Shown: positions 34,583-43,826 of the stretch, in pieces
Layout: the number at the start of each line of letters is the position of its first letter
How positions within the stretch are numbered: the first letter of the stretch is position 1
From: UBA12018 sp051656605
Lineage (GTDB): Bacteria; Bacteroidota; Bacteroidia; Bacteroidales; CAMTPD01
Direction of reading: 5' to 3'
Assembly: GCA_051656605.1 (NCBI GenBank)
Contig: JBOGCF010000036.1
Span: 127,091 to 191,090, forward strand
DNA: 64,000 nt
Made by a program: the position numbers and the translations under genes
Notes under the pieces: model-generated
Seen by the model: the letters and a program-made list of their open reading frames with translations, nothing else
Database searches by the model: none
What the model was told of the DNA's origin: nothing

Positions 34583-36280
34583 TTAGAGTGCCTCAATTCG
34601 ATTATCTTTTACCGTAACGTTCTCACATTGTTCAGTGCGAATCAATTGGGTAATTTCATTTGTTGAGCTATTTGTAATAAAGAAATTATCTTTTACTAAA
34701 AGGCCATTAGTCGCTTTGGCAAAGATGGCATCCGCATTCAGTAAATCGAATCGATTATCGCAGATCGTTATATTTTTATGAATAGCACCTTCATATTTTC
34801 CATTTTCAGGAGCAATACAAATAACCGGACTTCCACATTCGATAAATTGATTGTTACGAATGGTTACATCGGCAACAGGGCCCGATTCAAACCAGCTTCT
34901 TCCCTCATTGGCAATAAGTATAGCACTCATTGGCATTCTTAAGAAAATATTGTTCTCGATAACGATCTTTCTGCGTGTAGTCACAAGGATACCTCTAGTA
35001 GGAATACTAGCAAAGAAGTTATTATTGATCTCCACCTCAGGTGTCCATGTTGTATTTTCAACCACGACATCCGGTTTTGTTTTAATCTCGTTTGATATAT
35101 TTGAGTTCAATGTCAGAAGAATATCACGATCGTTTATTCGTTCTACTTTCTTTATTTTAGCTTGTTGCAAACATAAAAGAGAGTTGGCATCAACAATATC
35201 AATGTAATCTCCGGCAAAGAACTGTTCAAGTCCATACGTTTGAGGATGCATGAAACGGATCTTGATCTGATTAGGAGCAGGGTATTCTACAATACGCAAA
35301 TGTGTGCCGTGAATATTGATTGGATCATCATGAGCACCTATAAAACGAGAATTGGTTACTTTAACTTTTCCTTTGCATCCCGAGAATTGAAGAAAATCAG
35401 CAAAGCCTACATCTGTACGCCCTTTACCATACTCTGGTTCACAAAGTAAACGGTCGTAGTTTAGGTTTTCAGAAACTTGCGAAACGATCCCGAAGTTGCC
35501 CATAAAATGAAAGCCAATATTTTGCAGATGAATGTTTCTACTCAAATTAACCAAGCCGGCTACCTCGTCACGAATTCCATCCCGCATTTGAAAAACTTGT
35601 CCCGGTTTGCACGTAGGAGCTTTATCTTTATAATTAAAGCGAATAAGTCCTGGTTCAAGTTCGATAGCCTTCTCAAGATTACTCAATGGAGAGGTATGAC
35701 GGATGTTTAATGTCGTTGTCGGATCGTATAATTGAGCTATCCCACCAGTTAAAGACCAACTCTTACCTACCCAAGCAAAGCGTCCGTCTGTTATTGTATA
35801 GTTGCTAAGCGGATGCGCTTTAGCTACGATGTACTTATCGCCACGTTCTATTACCGTCATTTCAGGAACAGTAGGATCAGAAGCTTTTATTGAAATGTTT
35901 TTGATGGTAATATTTTCACTTTTGTCAATGGCAAATGGAGTCATTTCTCCATGAGTTATTAAAAAGGCACCATTGCCATCAATGGTAAGATTCTTCGCAT
36001 CCTTGATCCAAAGACCAATGTGTTTCGTTTGATCCGGGTTTTCGCTTTCACTCGCCGTGTTTGAAACAAAATAAAGATGCTTTGATGCATTTGCTCTGCT
36101 GATGTGATAATTTCCACTTTCAAACCGAATCGTAATAGGCTTACCGTTGTGTTTTCGAGCCTCGTCGATGGCTTGTTGAATACGTTGAGTTGCATCCTCT
36201 GTTGTGTATTTTACAACAATTGTTTTTGCCGATATAGTAGCCGACAAAAATAGCATTAAAGAGATAATTGTGTGTTTCAT
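34583..36280 (-). CDS. GH110-like alpha-1,3-galactosidase (parallel beta-helix)
   Basis: A 565-residue secreted protein. The signal peptide runs to about residue 19 (I-S-A-K-T). The body is a right-handed parallel beta-helix with many N-x-T-I/V-x-x-N rungs. T-H-G-E-M-T-P-F-A-I-D-K near 109-120 and G-A-H-D318-D319-P-I-N-I-H-G-T match the core and the acidic pair of GH110 enzymes, described from Bacteroides fragilis as blood-group-B alpha-1,3-galactosidases. It would remove terminal alpha-galactose from host glycans. The frame is open 21 codons upstream, which I do not include. It is divergent from a GH29 fucosidase gene. Confidence 0.8.
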   Translation of the reverse strand: MKHTIISLMLFLSATISAKTIVVKYTTEDATQRIQQAIDEARKHNGKPITIRFESGNYHISRANASKHLYFVSNTASESENPDQTKHIGLWIKDAKNLTIDGNGAFLITHGEMTPFAIDKSENITIKNISIKASDPTVPEMTVIERGDKYIVAKAHPLSNYTITDGRFAWVGKSWSLTGGIAQLYDPTTTLNIRHTSPLSNLEKAIELEPGLIRFNYKDKAPTCKPGQVFQMRDGIRDEVAGLVNLSRNIHLQNIGFHFMGNFGIVSQVSENLNYDRLLCEPEYGKGRTDVGFADFLQFSGCKGKVKVTNSRFIGAHDDPINIHGTHLRIVEYPAPNQIKIRFMHPQTYGLEQFFAGDYIDIVDANSLLCLQQAKIKKVERINDRDILLTLNSNISNEIKTKPDVVVENTTWTPEVEINNNFFASIPTRGILVTTRRKIVIENNIFLRMPMSAILIANEGRSWFESGPVADVTIRNNQFIECGSPVICIAPENGKYEGAIHKNITICDNRFDLLNADAIFAKATNGLLVKDNFFITNSSTNEITQLIRTEQCENVTVKDNRIEAL

Positions 36281-36433
36281 GATTGTGTCAAAGTTACAAT
36301 GCTGCAATGTTACGAAAAAAACAAATATAAAATGCCATTTCAAAGTAAGAGAGTGAGCATTTATTTGCTTATTAATCTTTTTATTAGAACTTGAAAAAAC
36401 TTCGGTAAAGTATCGTTTGTAATATGAAACAAT

Positions 36434-36441
36434 TATATTTG
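36434..36441 (+). promoter_or_regulatory. Candidate -7 element for the GH29 gene
   Basis: TATATTTG matches TAnnTTTG 35 nt before the start; no -33 element at proper spacing is seen. Confidence 0.4.
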
Positions 36442-36476
36442 TTTCTATATTTCTTCTTCAATAAATTCATAATACC

Positions 36477-37514
36477 ATGATTCAGCAAGTTTTTCTTAAG
36501 ATGCTTATTAGCATTATAGCAATGTTACCTTTGCTTACAAGTTGTTCGTTGTCGCGATCGTCAAACGAAATTTCAAGAACTCCTTTACCTGATACAGTTA
36601 GAGCAAAAGAGATCCAAGATATGCGTTTTGGAATGTTTATCTGTTGGTCGTTTAGTACGTTTTCGGGCAAAGAGTGGACTGGAGAAGAGCATGGGCCTGA
36701 TTTTTTCACAGCTACAGGATGTAATACCGATCAATGGGCAAGAACGGCAAAAGAAGCCGGCATGAATTACATTCTATTCTTGACGAAACATCACGATGGC
36801 TTTTGTTTATGGGATACAGAAACGACAGATCTTAAATCGATCAATGCTCCCATCAAACTCGACGTTTTGAGTAAACTGAGACAATCGTGTGATAAATACG
36901 GAATAAAGTTGGCCCTGTATTTCTCCGAAGGAGATTGGAATTGGCCGGGAGCAGAACGTGGTGGTTGGATGAAAGGAGGTGCTAATCCTGAAATGAAGAA
37001 AGCACAATTAAAAGAACTGCTAACGAATTACGGACCGATTGAATTCATTTGGTTTGATGCGGCAGTAGGAGATGGAGGTCTGAGTCACCAAGAAACAGTT
37101 GAGTGGGTACATCAGTTTCAACCAAATACTTTTTGTGGATTCAATGCGTTAGAACCAGCCGGCCGACTTAGTCTGCGAGAGCGAGGAGCACCGGGGCCCA
37201 TTGGCGGTGACGGACTTACTTGGGTAGAGGATGCCGGCGAAAACGAGAAACAATATAAAGGATACCATGTGGCTGAGTTTACCTATCCGATCTTACCAAA
37301 ACGAGAAGGCGGTGCAGACTGGTTTTACTCGTTGCCAATTCATGATAATCTTTGTATTTCAGCACAGAAAATATTTGAAGATTATCAGGGAGCTGTAACG
37401 TATGGAAATATCTTTTCTTTGAATATCGGACCCAATTACGAAGGCAATATCCGCGAGATAGATGTAAAAACACTTCAAGAAGTAGGACGTATGATTGCAG
37501 GTGCAAAAGAATAA
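36477..37514 (+). CDS. GH29 alpha-L-fucosidase lipoprotein
   Basis: A 345-residue predicted lipoprotein (lipobox L-L-T-S-C23). The GH29 (beta/alpha)8 catalytic domain shows T-K-H-H-D-G-F near residues 103-109 and W-F-D194-A, the likely nucleophile. It removes alpha-linked fucose, often alpha-1,3/1,4 in the shorter GH29 group. It is short for GH29 and has no C-terminal carbohydrate-binding domain. It is divergent from the GH110-like gene, and it precedes a small HExxH protein. Together with the neighbour it would trim fucosylated, galactosylated ends. Met9 at 36501 is an alternative start. Confidence 0.88.
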   Translation: MIQQVFLKMLISIIAMLPLLTSCSLSRSSNEISRTPLPDTVRAKEIQDMRFGMFICWSFSTFSGKEWTGEEHGPDFFTATGCNTDQWARTAKEAGMNYILFLTKHHDGFCLWDTETTDLKSINAPIKLDVLSKLRQSCDKYGIKLALYFSEGDWNWPGAERGGWMKGGANPEMKKAQLKELLTNYGPIEFIWFDAAVGDGGLSHQETVEWVHQFQPNTFCGFNALEPAGRLSLRERGAPGPIGGDGLTWVEDAGENEKQYKGYHVAEFTYPILPKREGGADWFYSLPIHDNLCISAQKIFEDYQGAVTYGNIFSLNIGPNYEGNIREIDVKTLQEVGRMIAGAKE

Positions 37515-37529
37515 AGTACGACAACTGTT

Positions 37530-37567
37530 TAGCGTTGGGGATTTTGTCAAATAAAAACTCAACGCTA
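37530..37567 (+). terminator. Terminator after the GH29 gene
   Basis: TAGCGTTG (37530-37537) pairs with CAACGCTA (37560-37567), followed by T-rich sequence. Confidence 0.6.
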
Positions 37568-37697
37568 ATCTTTATACAAGATTTAAAATATTTGCAGAAT
37601 AGATTCTCAATAAAACACAAAGATCAATAATGATCGATTGCTATTTGGTGCAACCTATATATATTCGCAATCAGCAAAACATCTAATAGTCATATCA

Positions 37698-38345
37698 ATG
37701 GTAAGACGAATATTCTTATTTCTGGTTGTTTTATTTTCTACACTTACACTATGGGCCCAGCAAACAAAGTACTACGATACCTTGTCGAAGGTTGAAGTAG
37801 ACAAATTGCGTGCAGAGTATGGAAGAAATAAAGCTTATCCCAAAGAATACGAACAGCAGTTTCTACTTGCTTTATCACATTATCCTGAATTGAAGGATGT
37901 GGTGATTGAACTAAAGTACTCGAAAGAACGTACTACGATGGCTTGCCGACCGAAGATAACCTCTTTATTCTCTGCAGAAAGAACCTATTATATTTTGATT
38001 AATGATAAAGAGGATTTTGATGGCATCCTTCTAGAAGATGTCCCTTTTAATGCGCAGATTGGAGTTATAGGCCATGAATTGGCACACGTTGTTGACTTTG
38101 AAGATAAGACGTTAACAGGTGTAGTCAAAACCGGACTCGGTTATCTAAAAGAAAACTATAAACGTAAATTAGAGCATAAGATCGACTCAATGACAACAGC
38201 TCATGGCTTGGGATGGCAGTTGTATGAATGGGCAACCTACTCAATGTTTGAAGCTCCTTTTGCTACACAAACCTACAAAGACTTTAAAAAGCGCATCTAT
38301 ATGTCACCCGATCAAATAATGGAACTCCTCGAAAGTGATGTTTAA
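37698..38345 (+). CDS. Small exported HExxH protein, putative metallopeptidase
   Basis: A 215-residue secreted protein with signal peptide (hydrophobic L-F-L-V-V-L-F-S-T-L-T-L-W-A then Q-Q). The motif I-G-H126-E127-L-A-H130 is a zinc-binding HExxH. A later L-E-H-K-I-D-S segment may supply the third ligand, as in gluzincins, but this is uncertain. The frame is open 20 codons upstream; the ATG at 37698 begins the signal peptide. It lies between the GH29 and GH95-like genes on the same strand, but a terminator lies upstream, so it may be its own unit. Function unknown. Confidence 0.7.
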   Translation: MVRRIFLFLVVLFSTLTLWAQQTKYYDTLSKVEVDKLRAEYGRNKAYPKEYEQQFLLALSHYPELKDVVIELKYSKERTTMACRPKITSLFSAERTYYILINDKEDFDGILLEDVPFNAQIGVIGHELAHVVDFEDKTLTGVVKTGLGYLKENYKRKLEHKIDSMTTAHGLGWQLYEWATYSMFEAPFATQTYKDFKKRIYMSPDQIMELLESDV

Positions 38346-38424
38346 TTAGTTAGGTAAATACGTCTATTTTATTGTTTGGATGGTGTATTTGCTACAATCC
38401 TTCGGTTGTTGTGAAAAAGATTAT

Positions 38425-38432
38425 TATTTTTG
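38425..38432 (+). promoter_or_regulatory. Candidate -7 element for the GH95-like/GH2 operon
   Basis: TATTTTTG matches TAnnTTTG 95 nt upstream of the GH95-like start; the -33 spacing is not ideal. Confidence 0.45.
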
Positions 38433-38527
38433 ACCAAAACTAGTGTTTAAGGTTGCGATTTGATTTACGTAAGCCTGATCTGATTACCATCTTTACGAAC
38501 AATAAAAACTTAACGACGTATTTTGCC

Positions 38528-40780
38528 ATGAAAAACAAGTTGGCCACATTTATACTTGCATGCAGTTTTGCATGTCATTGTTTTGCGCAAAAACAAAACA
38601 ACAATGCATTGGATGTCGTATCCAAGCATACAATCCGTTTTGACGCGCCACCTTCAAAAATACCTGTTCAGCATTCGGTCGATGCACCGTTACTTGGCAA
38701 TGGAAGTATTGCGGTTGCTTTGGCCGGATCCCCCGATAAACAAACATTCTACATTGCACGAAATGACTTCTGGCGATTAAAGTCGGCACTTGATGCATCC
38801 TATCCTGCCGTATTGGGGAAAGTGGAGCTATCCATTCCGGCATTGGAAAACGCAAGTTATAAGGTAGAGCAACGTCTCGACAATGCATCAACTACAGCTA
38901 CCTTCACCCGGGGAAAGCAAACGCTAACCTATACCACCTATGTAAATGCTACCGAAGATTTGCTGCTAATCGAACTGAAACTGCAAGGGGGAGGAATGAT
39001 GAAAGGAAGCCTGGGTTTGAGTTTGCCCGAAGAAGGGAAAGAGATTGTAAACCGTCCACCGCTCGAACGCATATTCCCAACCGTGGCTTCTGTACAAAAA
39101 CCATCCGCGAATACCCTGATCTTAGAAAGAGGTTTTGTCGAAGAGGTAGATATCCCAACGCGGGCAGCAATTGCAGTACGCATATTAGGTCAAGACGATA
39201 TCACGTTTGAGTTGCAATCAGGCAAACCAATCCATATTATATGCGCGGTATCGAGCGACTTTAAAGCACCGGATTGTGTTGCAGCAGCAACCGCAAAGGT
39301 AGCATCGATCGAAAAAGGAGCACTAAAAGGATTACAACAGAAACACGAACAATGGTGGAGCGACTATTGGAACAAGTCATACGTTACAATACCGGACAAA
39401 GAAATTGAGAAGCACTATTATTTATCATTGTACGGGATGGGCTCTTGTAGCCGTGACGCAGATTTTGCACCGTCTATATTTGGTTCGTGGATCACCAAAG
39501 AGCGCCCGTTCTGGAACGGAGACTACCATCTCAACTACAACCATATGGCTCCGTACTATGCACTTTACTCGGCCAACCGACTGGAGCAGGCTATGCCTTA
39601 TACCAACTCGATGCTTCCGCAAATCGAACGCGGCAAGCATTATTCGTTACGCGTTACAGGAATCAAAGACGGCATTATGTTGCCCGTAGGAGCAGGTCCT
39701 TTGGGTATTGAAACATGCAGGCGCGATACATTTATGGAAAACCATTACAGCGGATGGATCAAAGAAGAACATGTGCAAGGCGATGGTTTCTTTATGGGGC
39801 AAAAGAGTAATTCTTCGTATGCCGTGGTAAACATGTCGATGCACTTTTACCGCACTTGGGACAAAGCATATGCGCAGCGCGTGTATCCGTTTGTAAAGGG
39901 CGTTGCAAACTTTTGGAAAGGATATCTGTCGAAAGAAGGCGACCGATACGTAATATACAACGATGCCATTCACGAAGGAACCATAGGGACGATGAATCCG
40001 ATCCTTTCTCTCGGCTTGGCACGTATGGTACTTCAAACTGCCATTGACATGAGCGAATACTTGGATGAAGACACCGCATCAAGAGAGAACTGGGCAGATC
40101 TAAAAGCAAAACTTTCCGACTTTCCGTTGCAGGAGCGCGATGGTAAAACTATATTTCGCTATACAGAGAAAGGGGTAGATTGGTGGGGCGACAATACGCT
40201 TGGTATACAACATATCTATCCGGCCGGACAAATCGGATTGGCAAGCAACCCCTCACTACTAGAGACTGCACACAACACCATCGATGTAATGCAGCGATGG
40301 ATCGACTTCAACGGGTCTAATAGTTTCTTTCCCGCAGCCGTGCGCGTAGGATACAATGCCGATACCATTCTCTCAAAACTCAATCGTTACGTAAACAATA
40401 CATATCCGAATGGATTTCAGCGCAACAATCCGCACGGAATCGAAAACTTTAGTACCACTCCCAATACCATCAATGAAATGCTATGTATGGGGCATCAAGA
40501 TGTGGTTCGCGTATTCCCGGTGTGGCCTACCGAGCAAGATGCCACCTTTGAGCGAATCCGTGTAGAAGGAGCTTTTCTGGTTTCGGGAAGCATCAAGAAA
40601 GGTCAGATTGGTCCGGTAACAATTACGAGCGAACAAGGAAGGCCACTTGTTTTGCAGAATCCATGGCACGGTAAATCCGTGAAAATAACATCTACATCCG
40701 GTGATCATATCATTCAAGAAGGAGCGCAACTAAGTGTATCAACACATCCAGGTGAAACATATTTTTTTACAATAAACTAA
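38528..40780 (+). CDS. GH95-like glycoside hydrolase (probable alpha-L-fucosidase/galactosidase type)
   Basis: A 750-residue secreted enzyme with signal peptide ending H-C-F-A-Q. The overall layout is an N-terminal beta-sandwich with L-L-G-N-G-S-I-A-V-A followed by an (alpha/alpha)6-like catalytic region with F-W-N-G-D-Y-H-L-N-Y-N and a W-W-G-D-N aromatic segment, as in GH95. GH95 enzymes hydrolyse alpha-1,2-fucose or alpha-L-galactose. The assignment is by pattern only; catalytic residues cannot be fixed here. The frame opens at a TTG 25 codons upstream, but ATG 38528 starts the signal peptide. A GH2 gene follows 18 nt later, so both form an operon. Confidence 0.65.
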   Translation: MKNKLATFILACSFACHCFAQKQNNNALDVVSKHTIRFDAPPSKIPVQHSVDAPLLGNGSIAVALAGSPDKQTFYIARNDFWRLKSALDASYPAVLGKVELSIPALENASYKVEQRLDNASTTATFTRGKQTLTYTTYVNATEDLLLIELKLQGGGMMKGSLGLSLPEEGKEIVNRPPLERIFPTVASVQKPSANTLILERGFVEEVDIPTRAAIAVRILGQDDITFELQSGKPIHIICAVSSDFKAPDCVAAATAKVASIEKGALKGLQQKHEQWWSDYWNKSYVTIPDKEIEKHYYLSLYGMGSCSRDADFAPSIFGSWITKERPFWNGDYHLNYNHMAPYYALYSANRLEQAMPYTNSMLPQIERGKHYSLRVTGIKDGIMLPVGAGPLGIETCRRDTFMENHYSGWIKEEHVQGDGFFMGQKSNSSYAVVNMSMHFYRTWDKAYAQRVYPFVKGVANFWKGYLSKEGDRYVIYNDAIHEGTIGTMNPILSLGLARMVLQTAIDMSEYLDEDTASRENWADLKAKLSDFPLQERDGKTIFRYTEKGVDWWGDNTLGIQHIYPAGQIGLASNPSLLETAHNTIDVMQRWIDFNGSNSFFPAAVRVGYNADTILSKLNRYVNNTYPNGFQRNNPHGIENFSTTPNTINEMLCMGHQDVVRVFPVWPTEQDATFERIRVEGAFLVSGSIKKGQIGPVTITSEQGRPLVLQNPWHGKSVKITSTSGDHIIQEGAQLSVSTHPGETYFFTIN

Positions 40781-40798
40781 TACCATACTAGCAAATCA

Positions 40799-43714
40799 AT
40801 GAACAAAACAAAACTACTACAACTTTGTGTTGCCGTGTTGTGCGTTACGGGTTTTTTCTCGTGCCATACGCAGCAAGCACGAACAGAGTTAAACATGAAT
40901 ACCGACTGGGCCTTCTTTCGAGGCGATACAGTGGGTGGCGAACGTGTCGATATGAACGATGCAAATTGGATACCGATTGCATTGCCGCACATCATGCAGT
41001 TGGAGAAGAAACACTGTGGAGGAGATATCATCTACGACGGTGTAGGTTGGTATCGTCGTTATTTCAAAGTGCCCGAGTCGTATAAAGGAAAACGTGTGGC
41101 GCTCGAATTTGAAGGCGTAATGACCAATTGCGAAGTGTTTGTAAACGGGCAGGAAGTAGCCCGAAACTCGGGCGGATACGTCGGTTTTAACGCAGACATT
41201 TCAGACAAACTAAAATGGAACGGCGAAAACAATGTCTTGGCCGTTCGTGTATCGGCCGTGTACGATTCGCTTACACCTCCGGCCAAGCCGCAGGCTCGTC
41301 TCGACTTTTATTACTACAGCGGTATCTACCGTGATGTGAAAATGGTAGTGTCGGATCCGCTTCACATAACCAATGCGCTCGACAAAGGGTTGAAAAACGG
41401 AAGCGGCATCTTTGTAACCTATCCGAGTGTAAGCAAAGAGCAGGCAGAGGTATTGGTGAAAACCAACCTGTACAATGGTCGTCCGGAGGGAGAAAGCACA
41501 ACTTTGCGCACCATCCTGAAAGACGCCAATGGTAAAGAAGTAGCGAAAGAAGAATCAACACTCGATATAGCAAGTAAGACCGACAATACGATTGAGCAAA
41601 AACTATCCGTAACTAATCCGAACTTGTGGCATCCGTATGCTCCATACCTCTATACCCTCGAGTCGCAACTCTTGGTCGATGGCACGGTGATTGATTCGCA
41701 AACAGACGAAATCGGCATTAGAACCATCAAGTATACTGCCGAGGATGGTTTCTTTATCAACGGAGAAAAAATGTATTTGATCGGAGCCAATCGCCATCAA
41801 TCGTATCCGCATGTAGGCGACGCGGCTTCAAACTCGATGCAAGAACGTGAAGTGATCGACATGAAACGAGGCGGATACAATGCCGTGCGTGCTGCACACT
41901 ATCCGCACGATCCTGCTTTTTTGAAAGCCTGCGACAAGCATGGTTTGCTTGCGATCGAATGCGTGCCGGGATGGCAATACTTCAACAGTGATCCCGTATT
42001 TACACAACGTCTCGAAGAGGTTACCCGCGGCATGATTCGTCGCGACAGAAACCGTCCGTCGATCATCATGTGGGAAACGGCTCTCAACGAAACGCACTAT
42101 CCGCTTTCGGTCGTAGAGCAAATCTTTAAGGCAGCGCACGAAGAGTATCCGGGCGATCAGATGTATACCTCGGGCGACTATCTTAGTCACGAAGATACCT
42201 ATCCATACTACGATATATTCTACAAGCAAGTGTCGGGTTACCCGAAAGACGGTAGTGTGATGAGTAATTATCTCGAAGATCAATTGACGTTGAAGCCGCT
42301 CTTTACCCGCGAATGGGGCGACGGTGTAGGTGAGAAGCCGCGCGTAAGACTCGACGAGAATACCTACGAACAGTACCGTCAATGTCGTGGCCGATACAAG
42401 CAACTCAACGGCGAAGGTTACTTCGATTGGTGTATGCTCGATGCGAATCCGCACATGGGTGGTCACTTCCTTTGGAGTTACAATGACTATGCGCGTGGTG
42501 CGGAAGAAGAGACAATGTTTTGCGGAGTCGTAGACGTAAACCGCTATCCGAAGCAGAGTTATTACATGATGCAAAGCATGCGCTCGAATGCGATTTCGCA
42601 AGCAGGACTGTATGACGGACCAATGATCTTTATCGGATCCGATAACGCATCGGCCAAACTGCCTACTTCTACAACCGAGATTCCGGTTTACTCCAATTGC
42701 GACGCGGTTGAGTTGTATCGCAACGGTAAGTTGATCGAACGTAAAACGCGTGAAGGCGAGAAAGAAGCCTACAAATGGACGGTAGCAAAAGGCGGTAGCC
42801 CTTGCTTTGTATTCGACGCGAAAGGATACGAAGCCGGCGAACTAAAAGCAATCGGATTCATCGGAGACAAAGAAGTGGTTTCGCATGCCGTGCATACGCT
42901 CGAAGCAGCCGATTATATCGAAGTTTACATCCCTGAGCATGGCATCACGCCTGTAGCCGACGGAAGCGATATGATTCCGGTATACTTTAAAATCTGCGAT
43001 AAGAACGGAACCCTTGTGAATACGTCAGACGCAGAAATCACCATTCAGGTAAAAGGCGAAGGATCGCTTATCGGCGACAACATCCGCCGCGTCGGAATCA
43101 ATCCGCAAAAGGTAGAAGGCGGCATTGGCTTTGCGTTTGTACGTTGCGGCAAAAAGGCAGGAACCATTGAGATCGAGGCTTCGGCCGATGGGTTGAAGTC
43201 GGGCAAAAACTCCATCAAAACAATGCCTTTCCAAGGTACGTATGTCGAAGACGGCAGCCACACACCATTTACAGGAAATGAAGAAGACGGCGTAGTTGTA
43301 AAGCCTACTCGCTGGGACAAGCAGATTCTTGCGCGCGAACAAGCACCGATCGAGTCGGTTGTAGCGAGTTCTTCTCAAGCCGGGTTTGAAGTGGCACAAG
43401 TTGCCGATGGCGACGATTTCTCATGGTGGATTGCAGGAGAAGACAAGTTTCCGCAAGTGGTTACGGTAACACTCCAAGAGAAAACGCCAATTGTAGCGAG
43501 TCGTGTTCGTTTTCAGAAAGACAGCTCTTCGTATACACATCGCGTAGAAACCTCTGTCGACGGTGTTACGTGGGAACCATTCTATGAGCGCGAATGCACC
43601 GGTTGGGAGTTTAAACCAATGCGATTGAACAAAGAGATCAAATACTTTAGAGTCATCATCGACAAGGCTTCGGATGGAAGAGCCGGTCTTGCCGAAATAT
43701 CGTTCTACAAGTAA
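40799..43714 (+). CDS. GH2 glycoside hydrolase with C-terminal F5/8-type domain (beta-galactosidase-like)
   Basis: A 971-residue predicted lipoprotein (lipobox G-F-F-S-C22). Sugar-binding jelly roll, Ig-like domains and a TIM barrel follow in GH2 order. The barrel has L-N-E431 (acid/base, in W-E-T-A-L-N-E-T) and T-R-E505-W-G-D-G (nucleophile). G-A-N-R-H-Q-S-Y-P-H-V-G-D-A is a GH2 core signature. The C-terminal 130 residues resemble a discoidin/F5/8 C domain (CBM32-like), probably for glycan binding. Substrate may be beta-galactoside, but GH2 also holds mannosidases and glucuronidases. It follows the GH95-like gene by 18 nt and ends at a strong terminator. Confidence 0.88.
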   Translation: MNKTKLLQLCVAVLCVTGFFSCHTQQARTELNMNTDWAFFRGDTVGGERVDMNDANWIPIALPHIMQLEKKHCGGDIIYDGVGWYRRYFKVPESYKGKRVALEFEGVMTNCEVFVNGQEVARNSGGYVGFNADISDKLKWNGENNVLAVRVSAVYDSLTPPAKPQARLDFYYYSGIYRDVKMVVSDPLHITNALDKGLKNGSGIFVTYPSVSKEQAEVLVKTNLYNGRPEGESTTLRTILKDANGKEVAKEESTLDIASKTDNTIEQKLSVTNPNLWHPYAPYLYTLESQLLVDGTVIDSQTDEIGIRTIKYTAEDGFFINGEKMYLIGANRHQSYPHVGDAASNSMQEREVIDMKRGGYNAVRAAHYPHDPAFLKACDKHGLLAIECVPGWQYFNSDPVFTQRLEEVTRGMIRRDRNRPSIIMWETALNETHYPLSVVEQIFKAAHEEYPGDQMYTSGDYLSHEDTYPYYDIFYKQVSGYPKDGSVMSNYLEDQLTLKPLFTREWGDGVGEKPRVRLDENTYEQYRQCRGRYKQLNGEGYFDWCMLDANPHMGGHFLWSYNDYARGAEEETMFCGVVDVNRYPKQSYYMMQSMRSNAISQAGLYDGPMIFIGSDNASAKLPTSTTEIPVYSNCDAVELYRNGKLIERKTREGEKEAYKWTVAKGGSPCFVFDAKGYEAGELKAIGFIGDKEVVSHAVHTLEAADYIEVYIPEHGITPVADGSDMIPVYFKICDKNGTLVNTSDAEITIQVKGEGSLIGDNIRRVGINPQKVEGGIGFAFVRCGKKAGTIEIEASADGLKSGKNSIKTMPFQGTYVEDGSHTPFTGNEEDGVVVKPTRWDKQILAREQAPIESVVASSSQAGFEVAQVADGDDFSWWIAGEDKFPQVVTVTLQEKTPIVASRVRFQKDSSSYTHRVETSVDGVTWEPFYERECTGWEFKPMRLNKEIKYFRVIIDKASDGRAGLAEISFYK

Positions 43715-43731
43715 CAATCTTGACATAAAAC

Positions 43732-43796
43732 AAAAACGCCCCGTAAAACAAGGCTAGCGATACGATGCTATGCTCCTGTTTTACGGGGCGTTTTTT
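43732..43796 (+). terminator. Terminator of the GH95-like/GH2 operon
   Basis: A near-perfect long inverted repeat (AAAAACGCCCCGTAAAACA at 43732-43750 against 43778-43795) ends in a T run. Confidence 0.9.
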
Positions 43797-43826
43797 ATTC
43801 TGTCGCGGAAGCAATACCGCACAAGC

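Noticed and set aside
41828..42601. A 257-codon open frame antisense to the GH2 gene
   Set aside because: It lies fully inside a convincing GH2 barrel and its translation is rich in Arg, His and Val without any family signal.
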